A DNA stretch of 64,000 bases from Neorhizobium sp. SOG26. GTDB lineage: Bacteria; Pseudomonadota; Alphaproteobacteria; Rhizobiales; Rhizobiaceae. Shown piece by piece: positions 15,797-24,503 of this stretch. The position numbers were made by a program, and so were the translations under genes. The notes under the pieces are model-generated. The model was not told the DNA's origin and searched no databases. It was given only the letters and a program-made list of their open reading frames with translations. Within the stretch, counting starts at the first letter, position 1; each line of letters starts with the position of its first letter. The stretch is taken from contig NZ_CP025512.1 in NCBI RefSeq assembly GCF_003491345.1, positions 992,001 to 1,056,000 on the forward strand, read 5' to 3'.

Positions 15797-16630
15797 ATGA
15801 CATACATGATCACCGCGGCCCAGTACCGCGATGAATGGGTGCATGAGTTTCAGCGAGGCGAGACGTACCTCAAAGACACCGTGTCCCGAGAAACCATCAC
15901 GCACGGCCACTCCTCGGCCGTCTTCGCAATCGCTGGTCAGTCCAGCGGCATGTCGGAACGCGGCGTCAACGGCCTCATCCCGACCCGAAACGCTACGGAT
16001 CGGCAGGTCACTGTCGAACTGAAGGAAAAGCACTCGCTGGAGAACCAGACGAGCTTCAACGTTTTCACTTCCCAGGGCGGCAAGCTCCGTGAAGCGATGC
16101 AGAAGCGCTCCCGCATGGACGCAGTTCGCGAAATTGATGACGAGATCATCCGCGCGCTGTCGACTGCGACGAACGTCTACAACAGCGGCACGGCCATCAC
16201 GATGACCTTCGCCCGGATGACGGACATCATCTCCGACCTCTGGGAAGGTAACGTTGATGAACGTGTGACCTTCCTGCACACGCCGAAGAGCTGGGCCCGC
16301 ATGCTGGGCTGGCAGCAGTTCACGAGCGCCGATTATGTCGACCGCAAGCCCCTCATGGGTGACGCGCCTCGTCCGATCATGTTCGCGAATGCCTGGCACA
16401 TGCTGCACAACGGCCTGACTGGCCGCACCACCAACTCGGCGGCGATGTACGTCTACGCCAAGTCGGCTGTCGGTCACGCTCTCGCTACCGGCGAGATCAA
16501 GGTCGCTGCGGGCTACAACGAGGAACAGGATTACTCCTGGGACCGTGCCACGATCTACCATCGTGCGGTCATCCTCCAGCAGGCCGGCGTGCTTCGTGTC
16601 AACCACGATGACTCGGCAGCCATCAGCTAA
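15797..16630 (+). CDS. Major capsid protein
   Basis: 277 residues starting at ATG 15797, which has AAGGAA 8 bases upstream; a frame extending further upstream is not protein-like. The N-terminus MTYMITAAQYRDEWVHEFQRG is followed by a T-x-H-G-x-S-loop region (ETITHGHSSAVFAIAGQSSG), consistent with a coat protein that starts with an alpha-helical N-arm. The conserved C-terminal part includes ATGEIKVAAGYNEEQDYSW. Position after scaffold and before head-tail genes identifies it as the coat. It should self-assemble into the HK97-type shell. Confidence 0.88.
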   Translation: MTYMITAAQYRDEWVHEFQRGETYLKDTVSRETITHGHSSAVFAIAGQSSGMSERGVNGLIPTRNATDRQVTVELKEKHSLENQTSFNVFTSQGGKLREAMQKRSRMDAVREIDDEIIRALSTATNVYNSGTAITMTFARMTDIISDLWEGNVDERVTFLHTPKSWARMLGWQQFTSADYVDRKPLMGDAPRPIMFANAWHMLHNGLTGRTTNSAAMYVYAKSAVGHALATGEIKVAAGYNEEQDYSWDRATIYHRAVILQQAGVLRVNHDDSAAIS

Positions 16631-16643
16631 GGAGGCTTGAACA

Positions 16644-16949
16644 ATGGCTTATGACCCCAAGGGCCTCCACAACATCATTCCTGGCATGTCCAACACGAAT
16701 GATCGTCTGTGGATGCTGAACACGACCGATGCAATCGCGACGGTCAACACGTCGAACTACATCTCCGATGGCAAGAGCCGCGGCATGATGCAGGGCGACA
16801 CGGTGATCGTGAAGGTGCGGGCAAGCCTGCCTCTTGGCGATGTTTCCGCCCAGTACCTCGCATGGGTCAAGGATGTCGGCACCGGCACCGATGGTCTCGG
16901 CGTGGACATCACGGACGGCACCGTCATCGACGCGACCGACACCGACTAA
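16644..16949 (+). CDS. Small structural protein after capsid (101 aa)
   Basis: 101 residues (MAYDPKGLHNIIPGMSNTND...) with a strong AAGGAGG Shine-Dalgarno directly after the capsid stop. The strand-rich, Gly/Asp/Thr-rich composition and place suggest a head decoration or head-completion protein. No family is recognised with certainty. Confidence 0.65.
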   Translation: MAYDPKGLHNIIPGMSNTNDRLWMLNTTDAIATVNTSNYISDGKSRGMMQGDTVIVKVRASLPLGDVSAQYLAWVKDVGTGTDGLGVDITDGTVIDATDTD

Positions 16950-17026
16950 GCGAACCATGGAGGCTGGCCTGCGCTGGCCTCCACCCCTCGCATGCCCTCC
17001 CTTTCCATTTCAGAAGGTGAAAACCT

Positions 17027-17578
17027 ATGAACGCCAAGGTTCCAAAGCTCGGCGGCGGTGATCGATTCCAGCCGGCCGACTTTTCCATCCAGCGCTTCGC
17101 AGCCAAGGTGCCGGTTGGCACCACGCTCGAAGACGTGATGAACCCGGAGTACTTCTCCAACCATCTCGATCGCATGAAACCCGGCATGGAAATCACCGTC
17201 CTGTCGGAAGACAATACCCTGGACGTGCGCCTGCGGGTTCTCTCGATCACCAAGACGACGGCCACCCTTCGCGTGCTGGACGACTACAGTACCGCCGAAG
17301 AAACCAATTCCGCTGCGCTGAAGGGCACCGGCGGGAAGCAGGGTAAGCCCCAGTCTTCGAAGCCGGCCAAGCCGGCAACGTCTGAAGGTGGCGAACAGGG
17401 CCAGCAGGGCTCCGGCGCCAAGATCTCTATCGATGACGTCAAGGTTGACCACGGCGGCCCGCACCACGGCTGGCGGTTCCAGCATGGAGGCAAGGTGGTC
17501 GAGAAGAACTTCGGCTCTCAGACGGACGCACAGGCCGCTGCTGAAGCATACGTCAAGAAAGCCAACGGCGAGGCCTGA
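17027..17578 (+). CDS. Hypothetical virion-associated protein (183 aa)
   Basis: 183 residues in two parts: an N-terminal beta-rich domain (about 1-95: PVGTTLEDVMNPEYFSNHLD, then LSITKTTATLRVLDDYS) and, after a Lys/Pro/Gly/Gln-rich linker (about 97-130), a small C-terminal domain with HHGWRFQHGGKVVEKNFGS and a helical end. The linker looks flexible, as in virion surface or adaptor proteins. Placed between capsid and tail-tube genes, it is probably a head or connector component; exact role unknown. Confidence 0.6.
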   Translation: MNAKVPKLGGGDRFQPADFSIQRFAAKVPVGTTLEDVMNPEYFSNHLDRMKPGMEITVLSEDNTLDVRLRVLSITKTTATLRVLDDYSTAEETNSAALKGTGGKQGKPQSSKPAKPATSEGGEQGQQGSGAKISIDDVKVDHGGPHHGWRFQHGGKVVEKNFGSQTDAQAAAEAYVKKANGEA

Positions 17579-17583
17579 TCCTG

Positions 17584-18237
17584 ATGGCAACGAGACTCGA
17601 CGTCTATAAGCAGGCCGAACTCCATATCGGCAAGTCCACGATCACCGCGCTGACGGATGTCGTGGAAGCCCGGTACAAGTTCGATCAGGCTTGGCTTGGC
17701 GTGGTTGAGGAAGCCTTCAGTGAAGGCGACTGGAACTTTGCCAAGAAGACGTCGAGCATCACGGCAACCGCTGGCGTCCCGATTGATGGATGGGCCTACT
17801 CGTTCGACTACCCGGCGGACTACCTGCGCACCGTCAGCATGGCGCCGTATGCGGCATGGCGCGGCGATTTCTACGACTTCGCAGACCAGGGAGGGGGGCT
17901 CTACGCCAACACCCAGAACCTGACCATCACGTATATCAGCAGCGCATCGGTCAGCGACCCGACCAAATGGCCGACCATGTTCTGGCGCTATGTAGCGCTG
18001 AAGCTGGCCTATGAGACCTGCGAAGCCCTCACCAACGGGACTACGAAGCAGGCTGACCTTGAAAAGCGCCTGAAGAAGGCCCTGCGGCAGGCCAAGAGCG
18101 TCGATGCTCGAAACGAAAACAACAAGCGTCCGAAGGTCGGTTCATGGATGCGATCGCGCCACGGCTGGGGCGGGTCTAGCTCGCCTATTGTAACAACGCT
18201 CGGCGGCGAAATCGTGCCGGAAGAAGGCGACGTCTAA
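17584..18237 (+). CDS. Head-tail adaptor, T7 gp11-like (tail tubular protein A)
   Basis: 217 residues with the typical start RLDVYKQAELHIGKSTITAL, a G-x-W-N-F-A block (SEGDWNFAKK) and FDYPADYLRTVSMAPYAAW, followed by a C-terminal helical W-R-Y-V-A-L-K-L-A-Y-E segment. This is the pattern of the gp11/tail tubular A family, which forms the ring between portal and nozzle. The next gene is the matching nozzle protein, and the stop abuts its start. Confidence 0.85.
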   Translation: MATRLDVYKQAELHIGKSTITALTDVVEARYKFDQAWLGVVEEAFSEGDWNFAKKTSSITATAGVPIDGWAYSFDYPADYLRTVSMAPYAAWRGDFYDFADQGGGLYANTQNLTITYISSASVSDPTKWPTMFWRYVALKLAYETCEALTNGTTKQADLEKRLKKALRQAKSVDARNENNKRPKVGSWMRSRHGWGGSSSPIVTTLGGEIVPEEGDV

Positions 18238-20907
18238 ATGCCTCGTGTGAATGCTCCGCTCTATTCCCTTAATGGAGGCGAGGTAGGCGACGAAGCTTTG
18301 GCGCGTCTGGACCTTGAACGGCTCCAGTTTGCCGGCTCGCTGTACCTGAACATGCTCCCGCGCGTCATTGGTTCGATGACGCTTCGCCCGGGTCTTGAGC
18401 ATATCGCGATGCTCGATCTAGGGCCGATCCAGTTCCTGGAATACGCCTATTCTGGCCGTAACGCTCTCCTGCCGGTCCTTTCCAACGGACAGATGAGGGT
18501 CATTAACGGCCGCTCGCTTGTGTCTCGCGTTGCTGTGTCCACCACGGTCACCAACGGGAATTTCGGTTCGTTCTCCGGCTGGACTGATGCCAGCACAGGT
18601 GGGGCGTCTGCTAGTGTCTCCAGTGGCGACCTCGTTCTTGTGGGGACAAGCCAGGGTCACGCCATTGCAAGGCAGGCGATTACGGTATCATCCGCAGACC
18701 AAACGAAGGAGCATGCCCTTCGGCTCGACGTCGAGCGCGGGCCGGTAACGGTAAAGGTCGGGACATCAGCAGGCGATGACGACCTGTTCAGTGCGCGCAA
18801 CATTGATGACGGCGTTCATTCGCTCGCCTTCACGCCCTTCGTCTCAACGATCTATGTCGAAATCAGCAATGAGAAGGCCCGGGATGCAATCGTTGAGAGC
18901 TGCATGTTCGAAGCCGCCGGCACGATGGTCATCCCAACCCCCTGGCAGACGGAAGACCTAACGGCCAACCTCGTAAAATACCGGCAGAACACGGACGTGC
19001 TTTATGCCTCTTCAACCTACTTCCAGCAGCGCGAGATCCAGCGCCGTGGCGATACCTCGTGGGGCATCCAGCGCTACAAGGTAGACGACGGACCGTTCGT
19101 CGCAGCCGATACCACCGCAGCCATCAATCCGACCGGTTATGTGGGGACGATCAATCTCGTGTCGGATCGCCCGCATTTCGACAGCAAGATGATCGGCAGG
19201 CTTTACAGGCTCTTCCAGAGCGGCCAGGCCGTCTTCGAGACGTTCACGTCAGCGCCGGCCAACAGCGCAGCCATTCGCGTCAGTGGCGTTGGTGCGGCAC
19301 GGACGTTCACCTATCAGCTAGGCGGCACATGGTCCGGCACAATGAGGCTGCAGGTAGCCCCGGATAGTGGGGGTAGCCCGGGGGCATGGACCGATGTTGC
19401 AACGTTTACGTCGAACGTAGCAAGCTCGTATACCGACCCTGACAACAACGTCATTAAATATTTCCGATGGGCGCTGCAGAGCGGTGACTACACTAGCGGG
19501 ACGATTGGTTCGAACCTGATGTACCAGGGAGGGAGCCAGTCTGGCGTGGCCCGGGTTATCGGTTACACCAGTCCAACGCAGGTGACGGCGGAGGTGCTGA
19601 GCCGCTTCTATTCGCTCAACGCCACGTTCGACTGGGACGTATCCGTCTGGTCCGATTACGACGGCTGGCCGTCTGCGGTAGAGAATTTTGGTGGGCGGCT
19701 CTTCTGGGGTAAGGACGACTTGGTCTATGGGTCCGTGCCTGATGCCTACAAGAGCTTTGATGACCAGGTGGAGGGTGATTCCGCTCCTATCGCGCGAAGC
19801 ATCGGGGCCGGCACGGATCGCGGTATCCTATGGCTGATCGGCCTGGAGCGTCTACTAGCGGGCACCGACCTGTCAGAAATCTCCATCAAGGCTTCCAGCT
19901 TCGATGAACCCCTGACGGCGTCTGCATGGTTCCCGGTTGATGCGTCGACGTTCGGAAGCGCGAACGTTCGGGCGGTCAAGGTGGACAAGGATGGCATCTT
20001 CATCCAGGCGTCCGGGACTGGAGCCTATCGTCTGGCCCAGAACCAGGGCGGTGACTACTCATCGGCCGATCTGATGGCTATGCACGAGCAGATCTGCGGC
20101 GGATCGAACATCGTAGACATTGCCGTGCAACGGCGGCCTGACACTACCGTCTGGTTTGTGCTCGCCAACGGCGAGGCCCGATGCCTCACCTATGAGCCGT
20201 CCGAGAATGTCATCGCCTGGTCTCGGGTGGTGACTGACGGGCAGTTCACCAACGTGGCGGCTTGCCGCGGGGCAGGGCAGGATTCGGTTTACTTCGCTGT
20301 GGTGCGAAGCGGGACGAAACGTCTGGAGCGGCTGGCCGACATGACGGACTGCCGCGGCGGCACGGTCAACTGCCTGGCTGACGGCTTCACTCGGTTCACC
20401 GCCACCGCCAGCCAGACCACGTTTTCGGTGCCTCACCTGAGCGGGAAGCAAGTCGTTGTATGGGTTGATGGCAAAGCAGTTCGGGATCAGTCGAACCTCG
20501 CCACGGTCACCGGCGGCAACGTTGTTATTCCGGCCGTGGCGGCAGGGAAGAGCGTCGTCATCGGTCTTCCCTATGTTGGCCGCTGGAAAAGCACGAAGCT
20601 CGCCTACGGGGCCGGTGGTGGCACTGCGCTCTTCCAGCGAAAGAAGGTTGCGCAGCTCGGGCTGTACCTGGTGAAGACGATGCTCGACGGCCTTCGGGTC
20701 GGCCGAGACTTCAACACCCTGCGGCAACTGACCACGACGAGCAAGGGTGCTCCAATTGCTCCGGGCACGCTGCAGGAGGCGTTTGACGCGGACCTGATGC
20801 CTATCAGCAGCGATTGGGACACCGATAGCCGTGTCTGCATCGAGGCACGCGCGCCTTACCCCTTCACTGCGGCTGGTCTTGTCATGGATGTGACGACCAA
20901 TGGCTGA
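18238..20907 (+). CDS. Tail nozzle protein, T7 gp12-like (tail tubular protein B)
   Basis: 889 residues. The N-terminal motif VNAPLYSLNGGEVGDEALA plus MLPRVIGSMTLRPGLEHIAM (the conserved N/F-x-x-G-x-x-x-x-x-x-x-R-x-D and R-P-G block) is diagnostic of podovirus nozzle proteins. The body is beta-rich with many Gly/Thr/Ser, and the second half includes GTDRGILWLIGLERLLAGTD. It forms the distal tail tube that contacts the host surface and the tail spikes encoded at 28,105. The start directly follows the gp11-like stop. Confidence 0.85.
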   Translation: MPRVNAPLYSLNGGEVGDEALARLDLERLQFAGSLYLNMLPRVIGSMTLRPGLEHIAMLDLGPIQFLEYAYSGRNALLPVLSNGQMRVINGRSLVSRVAVSTTVTNGNFGSFSGWTDASTGGASASVSSGDLVLVGTSQGHAIARQAITVSSADQTKEHALRLDVERGPVTVKVGTSAGDDDLFSARNIDDGVHSLAFTPFVSTIYVEISNEKARDAIVESCMFEAAGTMVIPTPWQTEDLTANLVKYRQNTDVLYASSTYFQQREIQRRGDTSWGIQRYKVDDGPFVAADTTAAINPTGYVGTINLVSDRPHFDSKMIGRLYRLFQSGQAVFETFTSAPANSAAIRVSGVGAARTFTYQLGGTWSGTMRLQVAPDSGGSPGAWTDVATFTSNVASSYTDPDNNVIKYFRWALQSGDYTSGTIGSNLMYQGGSQSGVARVIGYTSPTQVTAEVLSRFYSLNATFDWDVSVWSDYDGWPSAVENFGGRLFWGKDDLVYGSVPDAYKSFDDQVEGDSAPIARSIGAGTDRGILWLIGLERLLAGTDLSEISIKASSFDEPLTASAWFPVDASTFGSANVRAVKVDKDGIFIQASGTGAYRLAQNQGGDYSSADLMAMHEQICGGSNIVDIAVQRRPDTTVWFVLANGEARCLTYEPSENVIAWSRVVTDGQFTNVAACRGAGQDSVYFAVVRSGTKRLERLADMTDCRGGTVNCLADGFTRFTATASQTTFSVPHLSGKQVVVWVDGKAVRDQSNLATVTGGNVVIPAVAAGKSVVIGLPYVGRWKSTKLAYGAGGGTALFQRKKVAQLGLYLVKTMLDGLRVGRDFNTLRQLTTTSKGAPIAPGTLQEAFDADLMPISSDWDTDSRVCIEARAPYPFTAAGLVMDVTTNG

Positions 20908-21280
20908 AATCGTACCGGCAACGGACGATGATCTGGCCCGCGCATCAGGCGGCATGCAGTTCTCGTCCCGATGGATCGGTAAAGCAATGCACAAGGGGCG
21001 CCTAGTGGCGGCGATCGGCGGCGTATTCGAGGTCGAGGAAGGCGTGTGGTTTGGCTTCCTTGAGCTTCCGAGCCACGTTCGCCGGCCTTCTGTTTACCGG
21101 CATGTGAAGGACGTGCTGGCGCAAGCGGTCGAGCAGGGCGCTACGACTATTCGAGCAACGTGCGACATGCACATACCGCGAGCGGAAGAGATGATGCGTC
21201 GGCTGGGATTCGAGCCGACGGATGAAGAACTCAATGGCAAGGTGATCTGGACGTGTCAGGCTTCGAAACTCTCGCGCTGA
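20900..21280 (+). CDS. GNAT-fold protein, T7 gp13-like
   Basis: 126 residues with an acetyltransferase-like (GNAT) layout: a beta hairpin VEEGVWFGFLELP, a helix YRHVKDVLAQAVEQGATTIRA, and a final CDMHIPRAEEMMRRLGFEP that corresponds to the last helix and strand of GNAT proteins. T7 gp13, the internal virion protein at this position, is also a GNAT-like fold. Acetyl-CoA binding residues are not obvious, so activity is uncertain. It overlaps both neighbours. Confidence 0.7.
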   Translation: MAEIVPATDDDLARASGGMQFSSRWIGKAMHKGRLVAAIGGVFEVEEGVWFGFLELPSHVRRPSVYRHVKDVLAQAVEQGATTIRATCDMHIPRAEEMMRRLGFEPTDEELNGKVIWTCQASKLSR

Positions 21281-21768
21281 TTGCCGGCGGTATCGGTACG
21301 GCCGTACAGACCTTCGGCACCATCCAAGCGGGCCGCGAGGCTAACGCTCGCGCCCAGTATGAGGCCAAGGTGCAGGAGCAGCAGGCCGATGAAGCCTACG
21401 CCGCCTCTCAGCGTGACGCAGCGGAGAAGTATCGGCAGGGCCGTCTCATGCTGTCCCAGCAGAGAGCCGCCATCGCTGGCTCTGGTGGAGACCTGACCGA
21501 CCCGTCTGTGCTCGACATCATGGGCGACACGGCGGCCGAAATCGATCTTGCCGCTCGCACCGACATCTACAAGGGCGACCAGCAGGCGCGGGGCTACAAT
21601 GACGCCGCGAAGAACAGCCGAATTTCCGGCAAGAACGCCTTGAACGCCAGCTACATCAGCGCCGCCGGCAGTCTCTTCAGCGGGGTGTCGAATATGTACA
21701 GCCGGTTCGGCCAGCAGGCTCGGTCGACAAAGCCAGCATCGGGCTCGACGCGCCCGCTTTACGGGTGA
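21253..21768 (+). CDS. Internal virion protein, T7 gp14-like
   Basis: 171 residues from a GTG that lies within the end of the GNAT gene (28-base overlap). A hydrophobic N-terminus (ETLALIAGGIGTAVQTFGTI) is followed by a long Ala/Gln-rich helix (NARAQYEAKVQEQQADEAYA), then LSQQRAAIAGSGGDLTDPSV, the signature loop of gp14-like proteins, and a Gly/Ser-rich tail. In T7 this protein forms the outer-membrane pore of the ejectosome. The order gp13-14-15-16 supports the assignment. Confidence 0.82.
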   Translation: MSGFETLALIAGGIGTAVQTFGTIQAGREANARAQYEAKVQEQQADEAYAASQRDAAEKYRQGRLMLSQQRAAIAGSGGDLTDPSVLDIMGDTAAEIDLAARTDIYKGDQQARGYNDAAKNSRISGKNALNASYISAAGSLFSGVSNMYSRFGQQARSTKPASGSTRPLYG

Positions 21769-21773
21769 AGTGA

Positions 21774-24503
21774 ATGGTGCAGATCGCTACTTCGCGCGAC
21801 ATCAACCGGCAGAGCACCCGTTCGGGCCGTATTGCCCCCAACGCTCCTCAGGGCGGTATTGGCGCCGCGCTGGCGAACGCCGGGCAGGACATGGTTCAAG
21901 TCGCATATGACCTGAACGACCTGCGCACGCAGGAGGACGAGGAGACCCGACGCAAGGCTGGTTATGACCTCGAGACGAAGATCGCCCAGTTCCGTGACCA
22001 GGAAGAGCAGGCTTTCCTCAAGGCGAGGGAAGGTACCACCGAGAGCGGGATCGGCTTCACGCGCCAGTTCATCGAGGGCTACGAAACCCGCGTCAACGAC
22101 TTCATCAAGAACAATTTCACGGGTGTTTCCGACGCGCAGGACGCCCAGAGCAGGCAGACGCTGCTTGGCCTTGGCAACAGCCTCTATGGGAAGGCCTATT
22201 CCTACGAGCAGCAGGCCAAGGCGAACTTCTACGACCGGACCACGAATACCGGCCTTGATACGATCCGCACCCAGATCCGCAATAATGCGGCTCCTTACGA
22301 GGAACTGAAGCGTCAGGGCCTCGCTGCGATCGATGCAGCGGACATGCCGGAGCCGTGGAAGGCAGAGCGGCGCGCACTGTGGGATGCTGATGCTGCCGAG
22401 AGCAAGTGGCGGTGGAAGTTCGAACAGGATCCGCAGGGCGCTATTCAGGACGTGAAGGGCGGCGGCAGTTCTCTCGTGGACAAGATCGTCGGGGTCGAAA
22501 GCGGGGGCAACGCTACCGCCAAGAACCCGAACTCATCCGCAACAGGGGCCGGTCAGTTCATCTCCTCCACCTGGATGAACATGATCAAGCAATACCGCCC
22601 GGATCTGGCGCAGGGTCGATCGACGCAAGAGGTTCTAGCTCTTCGCAATGACCCGACGATCTCGCGGGAGATGACGCAGCGTTACGCGGAAGAGAACGCG
22701 ACCTTCCTCCGCAACCAGGGGATCGCCACTACAGACGGGAATGTGTACCTTGCGCACTTCTTGGGACCGCGCGGTGCAGCGCAGATCCTGAAGGCTGACC
22801 CGGCTACTCCGGTCGAGAACATCGTAGGCCGTGATGCCGTCAATGCAAATGGCTTCCTCAGAGGAAAAACGGCTGCCGACCTTCAGGCGTGGGCCGACAA
22901 GAAGATGGGCGGGGCCGGCGTAACCAGCGCGGTTTCGCGAGACACCACGTTCGATGCCATCCCCTACGAGCGCCGCGAGAAGCTGGCGGCATGGGCGGAG
23001 ACGGAATACAGCCAGCAGGTCAACCGGGAACGCGCAGCGGCCAAGGATCGCTACAGCCTCCTCATCGCCACACAGCCGGATCAGGTTGACGAGAAGGTCA
23101 TCCTTCGGGACCAGACGATCGACAACGGCGACAAAGCCCAGCTTATCAACTCGCTGAATGCTGCGAAGAAGGAAAGCGCCGGCGTTAACGAACTCATCTC
23201 CGCGATGAGCCAGGGTAATGTTTCGATTAACCCGTTCGATGCTGACCAGCGCAAGCTCGGCAATAAAGCTTACGAGAAGATGCTAGGCGCGGCCGCGCCT
23301 GACCAGCAGGCCACGCTCACCTCTGATTTCGTCGCGCGAACCGGCTATATCCCTGAGAAGGTGCAGGCAGAACTTCGTCGCGGTGCTTCGTCTACCGACG
23401 CATCGCAGATGGCCCAAGCTATGGAAGCGGCAAGCGTTCTGCAGAAGAACGCACCGGTTTCGTTCGGAGCTTTCGACGGCAGCGCGGCAGTCTCCAAGAA
23501 CTTGGACCTCTACAAGACCTACACCCAGACGATGGGATACTCGCCGGACGAGGCCGCGCGTAAGATCATCTCGGGCAATGACCCAGAGCAGATTCGCCGA
23601 CGTGACGCGATCCTGAAGTCCGAGCCCGTCAAGAAGTTGCTGAAGGACAAGTCGGCTGATGATGTCGCGGCGATCTTCGACAAGGGGTTCTTCAGCGCCG
23701 CTCCTGACGTGGGAGGTACGGCAACCCCAACGCAGATCCAGGTCGGGGTGAACCCGGAAGCAGAAGCCGCGATCGTGGCCGATTATCGGTCTGTTCTCGA
23801 AGAGGCGCTGGTTGATGCCAATGGCGATCAGGGGGCGGCTGAGGATATAGCCAAGCGCCGCTTTCAGACCATCTACGGCACGACGCAGTTCAGCTCGCTC
23901 TCGAGCAACATCGTTGTGCGGTATCCGCCGGAGAAGGCTTACCCGGCCATGCCTGACGGATCGCACGACTATGTACGCGAGCAACTGGCAGAAGCCATGA
24001 AGGCCGAAGGTGTTGAGGCTGATGCATTCTACCTGCAGGGCGACGGGGATACCGAGAAAGATATCCGCGCCGGCAAGCCCGCCCGGTATCAGGTGTTCTA
24101 CGAGAAGGACGGCAAGCTTCAGCGCTTCAACCTGCCTTTCTATGCCGACGTCGACGCCGCAAAGGCTTCATTCAAGGCGAAGCAGGAGCAGACCCTTCGG
24201 GAAGCTGAGCAGCGGATGCTCGAAAACCGTGTGCAGCAGGAGCGTACCTTCCCTGAAGGCGAAGGCGCCGGTCGCCTCGAGCGGTTCAGCAACGACAAGC
24301 TCTACCGCGGCATGGCGCGTGAAAACAGTCCGCTCGGCAAGGCGCTGGAAAAATCACGCCAAGCTCAGGATCGGGCAGCCAAGGCAAGGGCAGAAGATGA
24401 TGCTGAACGCCGCGCGTTTGACGAACTGACACCAGAAGAGCAGAGGGAACGGTCAATGGATAGCTTCCTGAACGGGCCGTTCCAACCGCAGGGCATGCGC
24501 TAA
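21774..24503 (+). CDS. Internal virion protein with lytic transglycosylase domain (gp15/16-type)
   Basis: 909 residues. A helical N-terminus (about 1-230) is followed by an SLT-type lytic transglycosylase domain around 232-380: VGVESGGN with the catalytic Glu near residue 240, then SATGAGQFISSTWMNMI and a distal AHFLGPRGAAQIL block. The rest is long, charged and helical. During infection such proteins leave the capsid, open the peptidoglycan and build the DNA-ejection channel across the periplasm. In T7 the SLT domain sits in gp16; here it is in the upstream protein, a different division of labour. Confidence 0.82.
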   Translation: MVQIATSRDINRQSTRSGRIAPNAPQGGIGAALANAGQDMVQVAYDLNDLRTQEDEETRRKAGYDLETKIAQFRDQEEQAFLKAREGTTESGIGFTRQFIEGYETRVNDFIKNNFTGVSDAQDAQSRQTLLGLGNSLYGKAYSYEQQAKANFYDRTTNTGLDTIRTQIRNNAAPYEELKRQGLAAIDAADMPEPWKAERRALWDADAAESKWRWKFEQDPQGAIQDVKGGGSSLVDKIVGVESGGNATAKNPNSSATGAGQFISSTWMNMIKQYRPDLAQGRSTQEVLALRNDPTISREMTQRYAEENATFLRNQGIATTDGNVYLAHFLGPRGAAQILKADPATPVENIVGRDAVNANGFLRGKTAADLQAWADKKMGGAGVTSAVSRDTTFDAIPYERREKLAAWAETEYSQQVNRERAAAKDRYSLLIATQPDQVDEKVILRDQTIDNGDKAQLINSLNAAKKESAGVNELISAMSQGNVSINPFDADQRKLGNKAYEKMLGAAAPDQQATLTSDFVARTGYIPEKVQAELRRGASSTDASQMAQAMEAASVLQKNAPVSFGAFDGSAAVSKNLDLYKTYTQTMGYSPDEAARKIISGNDPEQIRRRDAILKSEPVKKLLKDKSADDVAAIFDKGFFSAAPDVGGTATPTQIQVGVNPEAEAAIVADYRSVLEEALVDANGDQGAAEDIAKRRFQTIYGTTQFSSLSSNIVVRYPPEKAYPAMPDGSHDYVREQLAEAMKAEGVEADAFYLQGDGDTEKDIRAGKPARYQVFYEKDGKLQRFNLPFYADVDAAKASFKAKQEQTLREAEQRMLENRVQQERTFPEGEGAGRLERFSNDKLYRGMARENSPLGKALEKSRQAQDRAAKARAEDDAERRAFDELTPEEQRERSMDSFLNGPFQPQGMR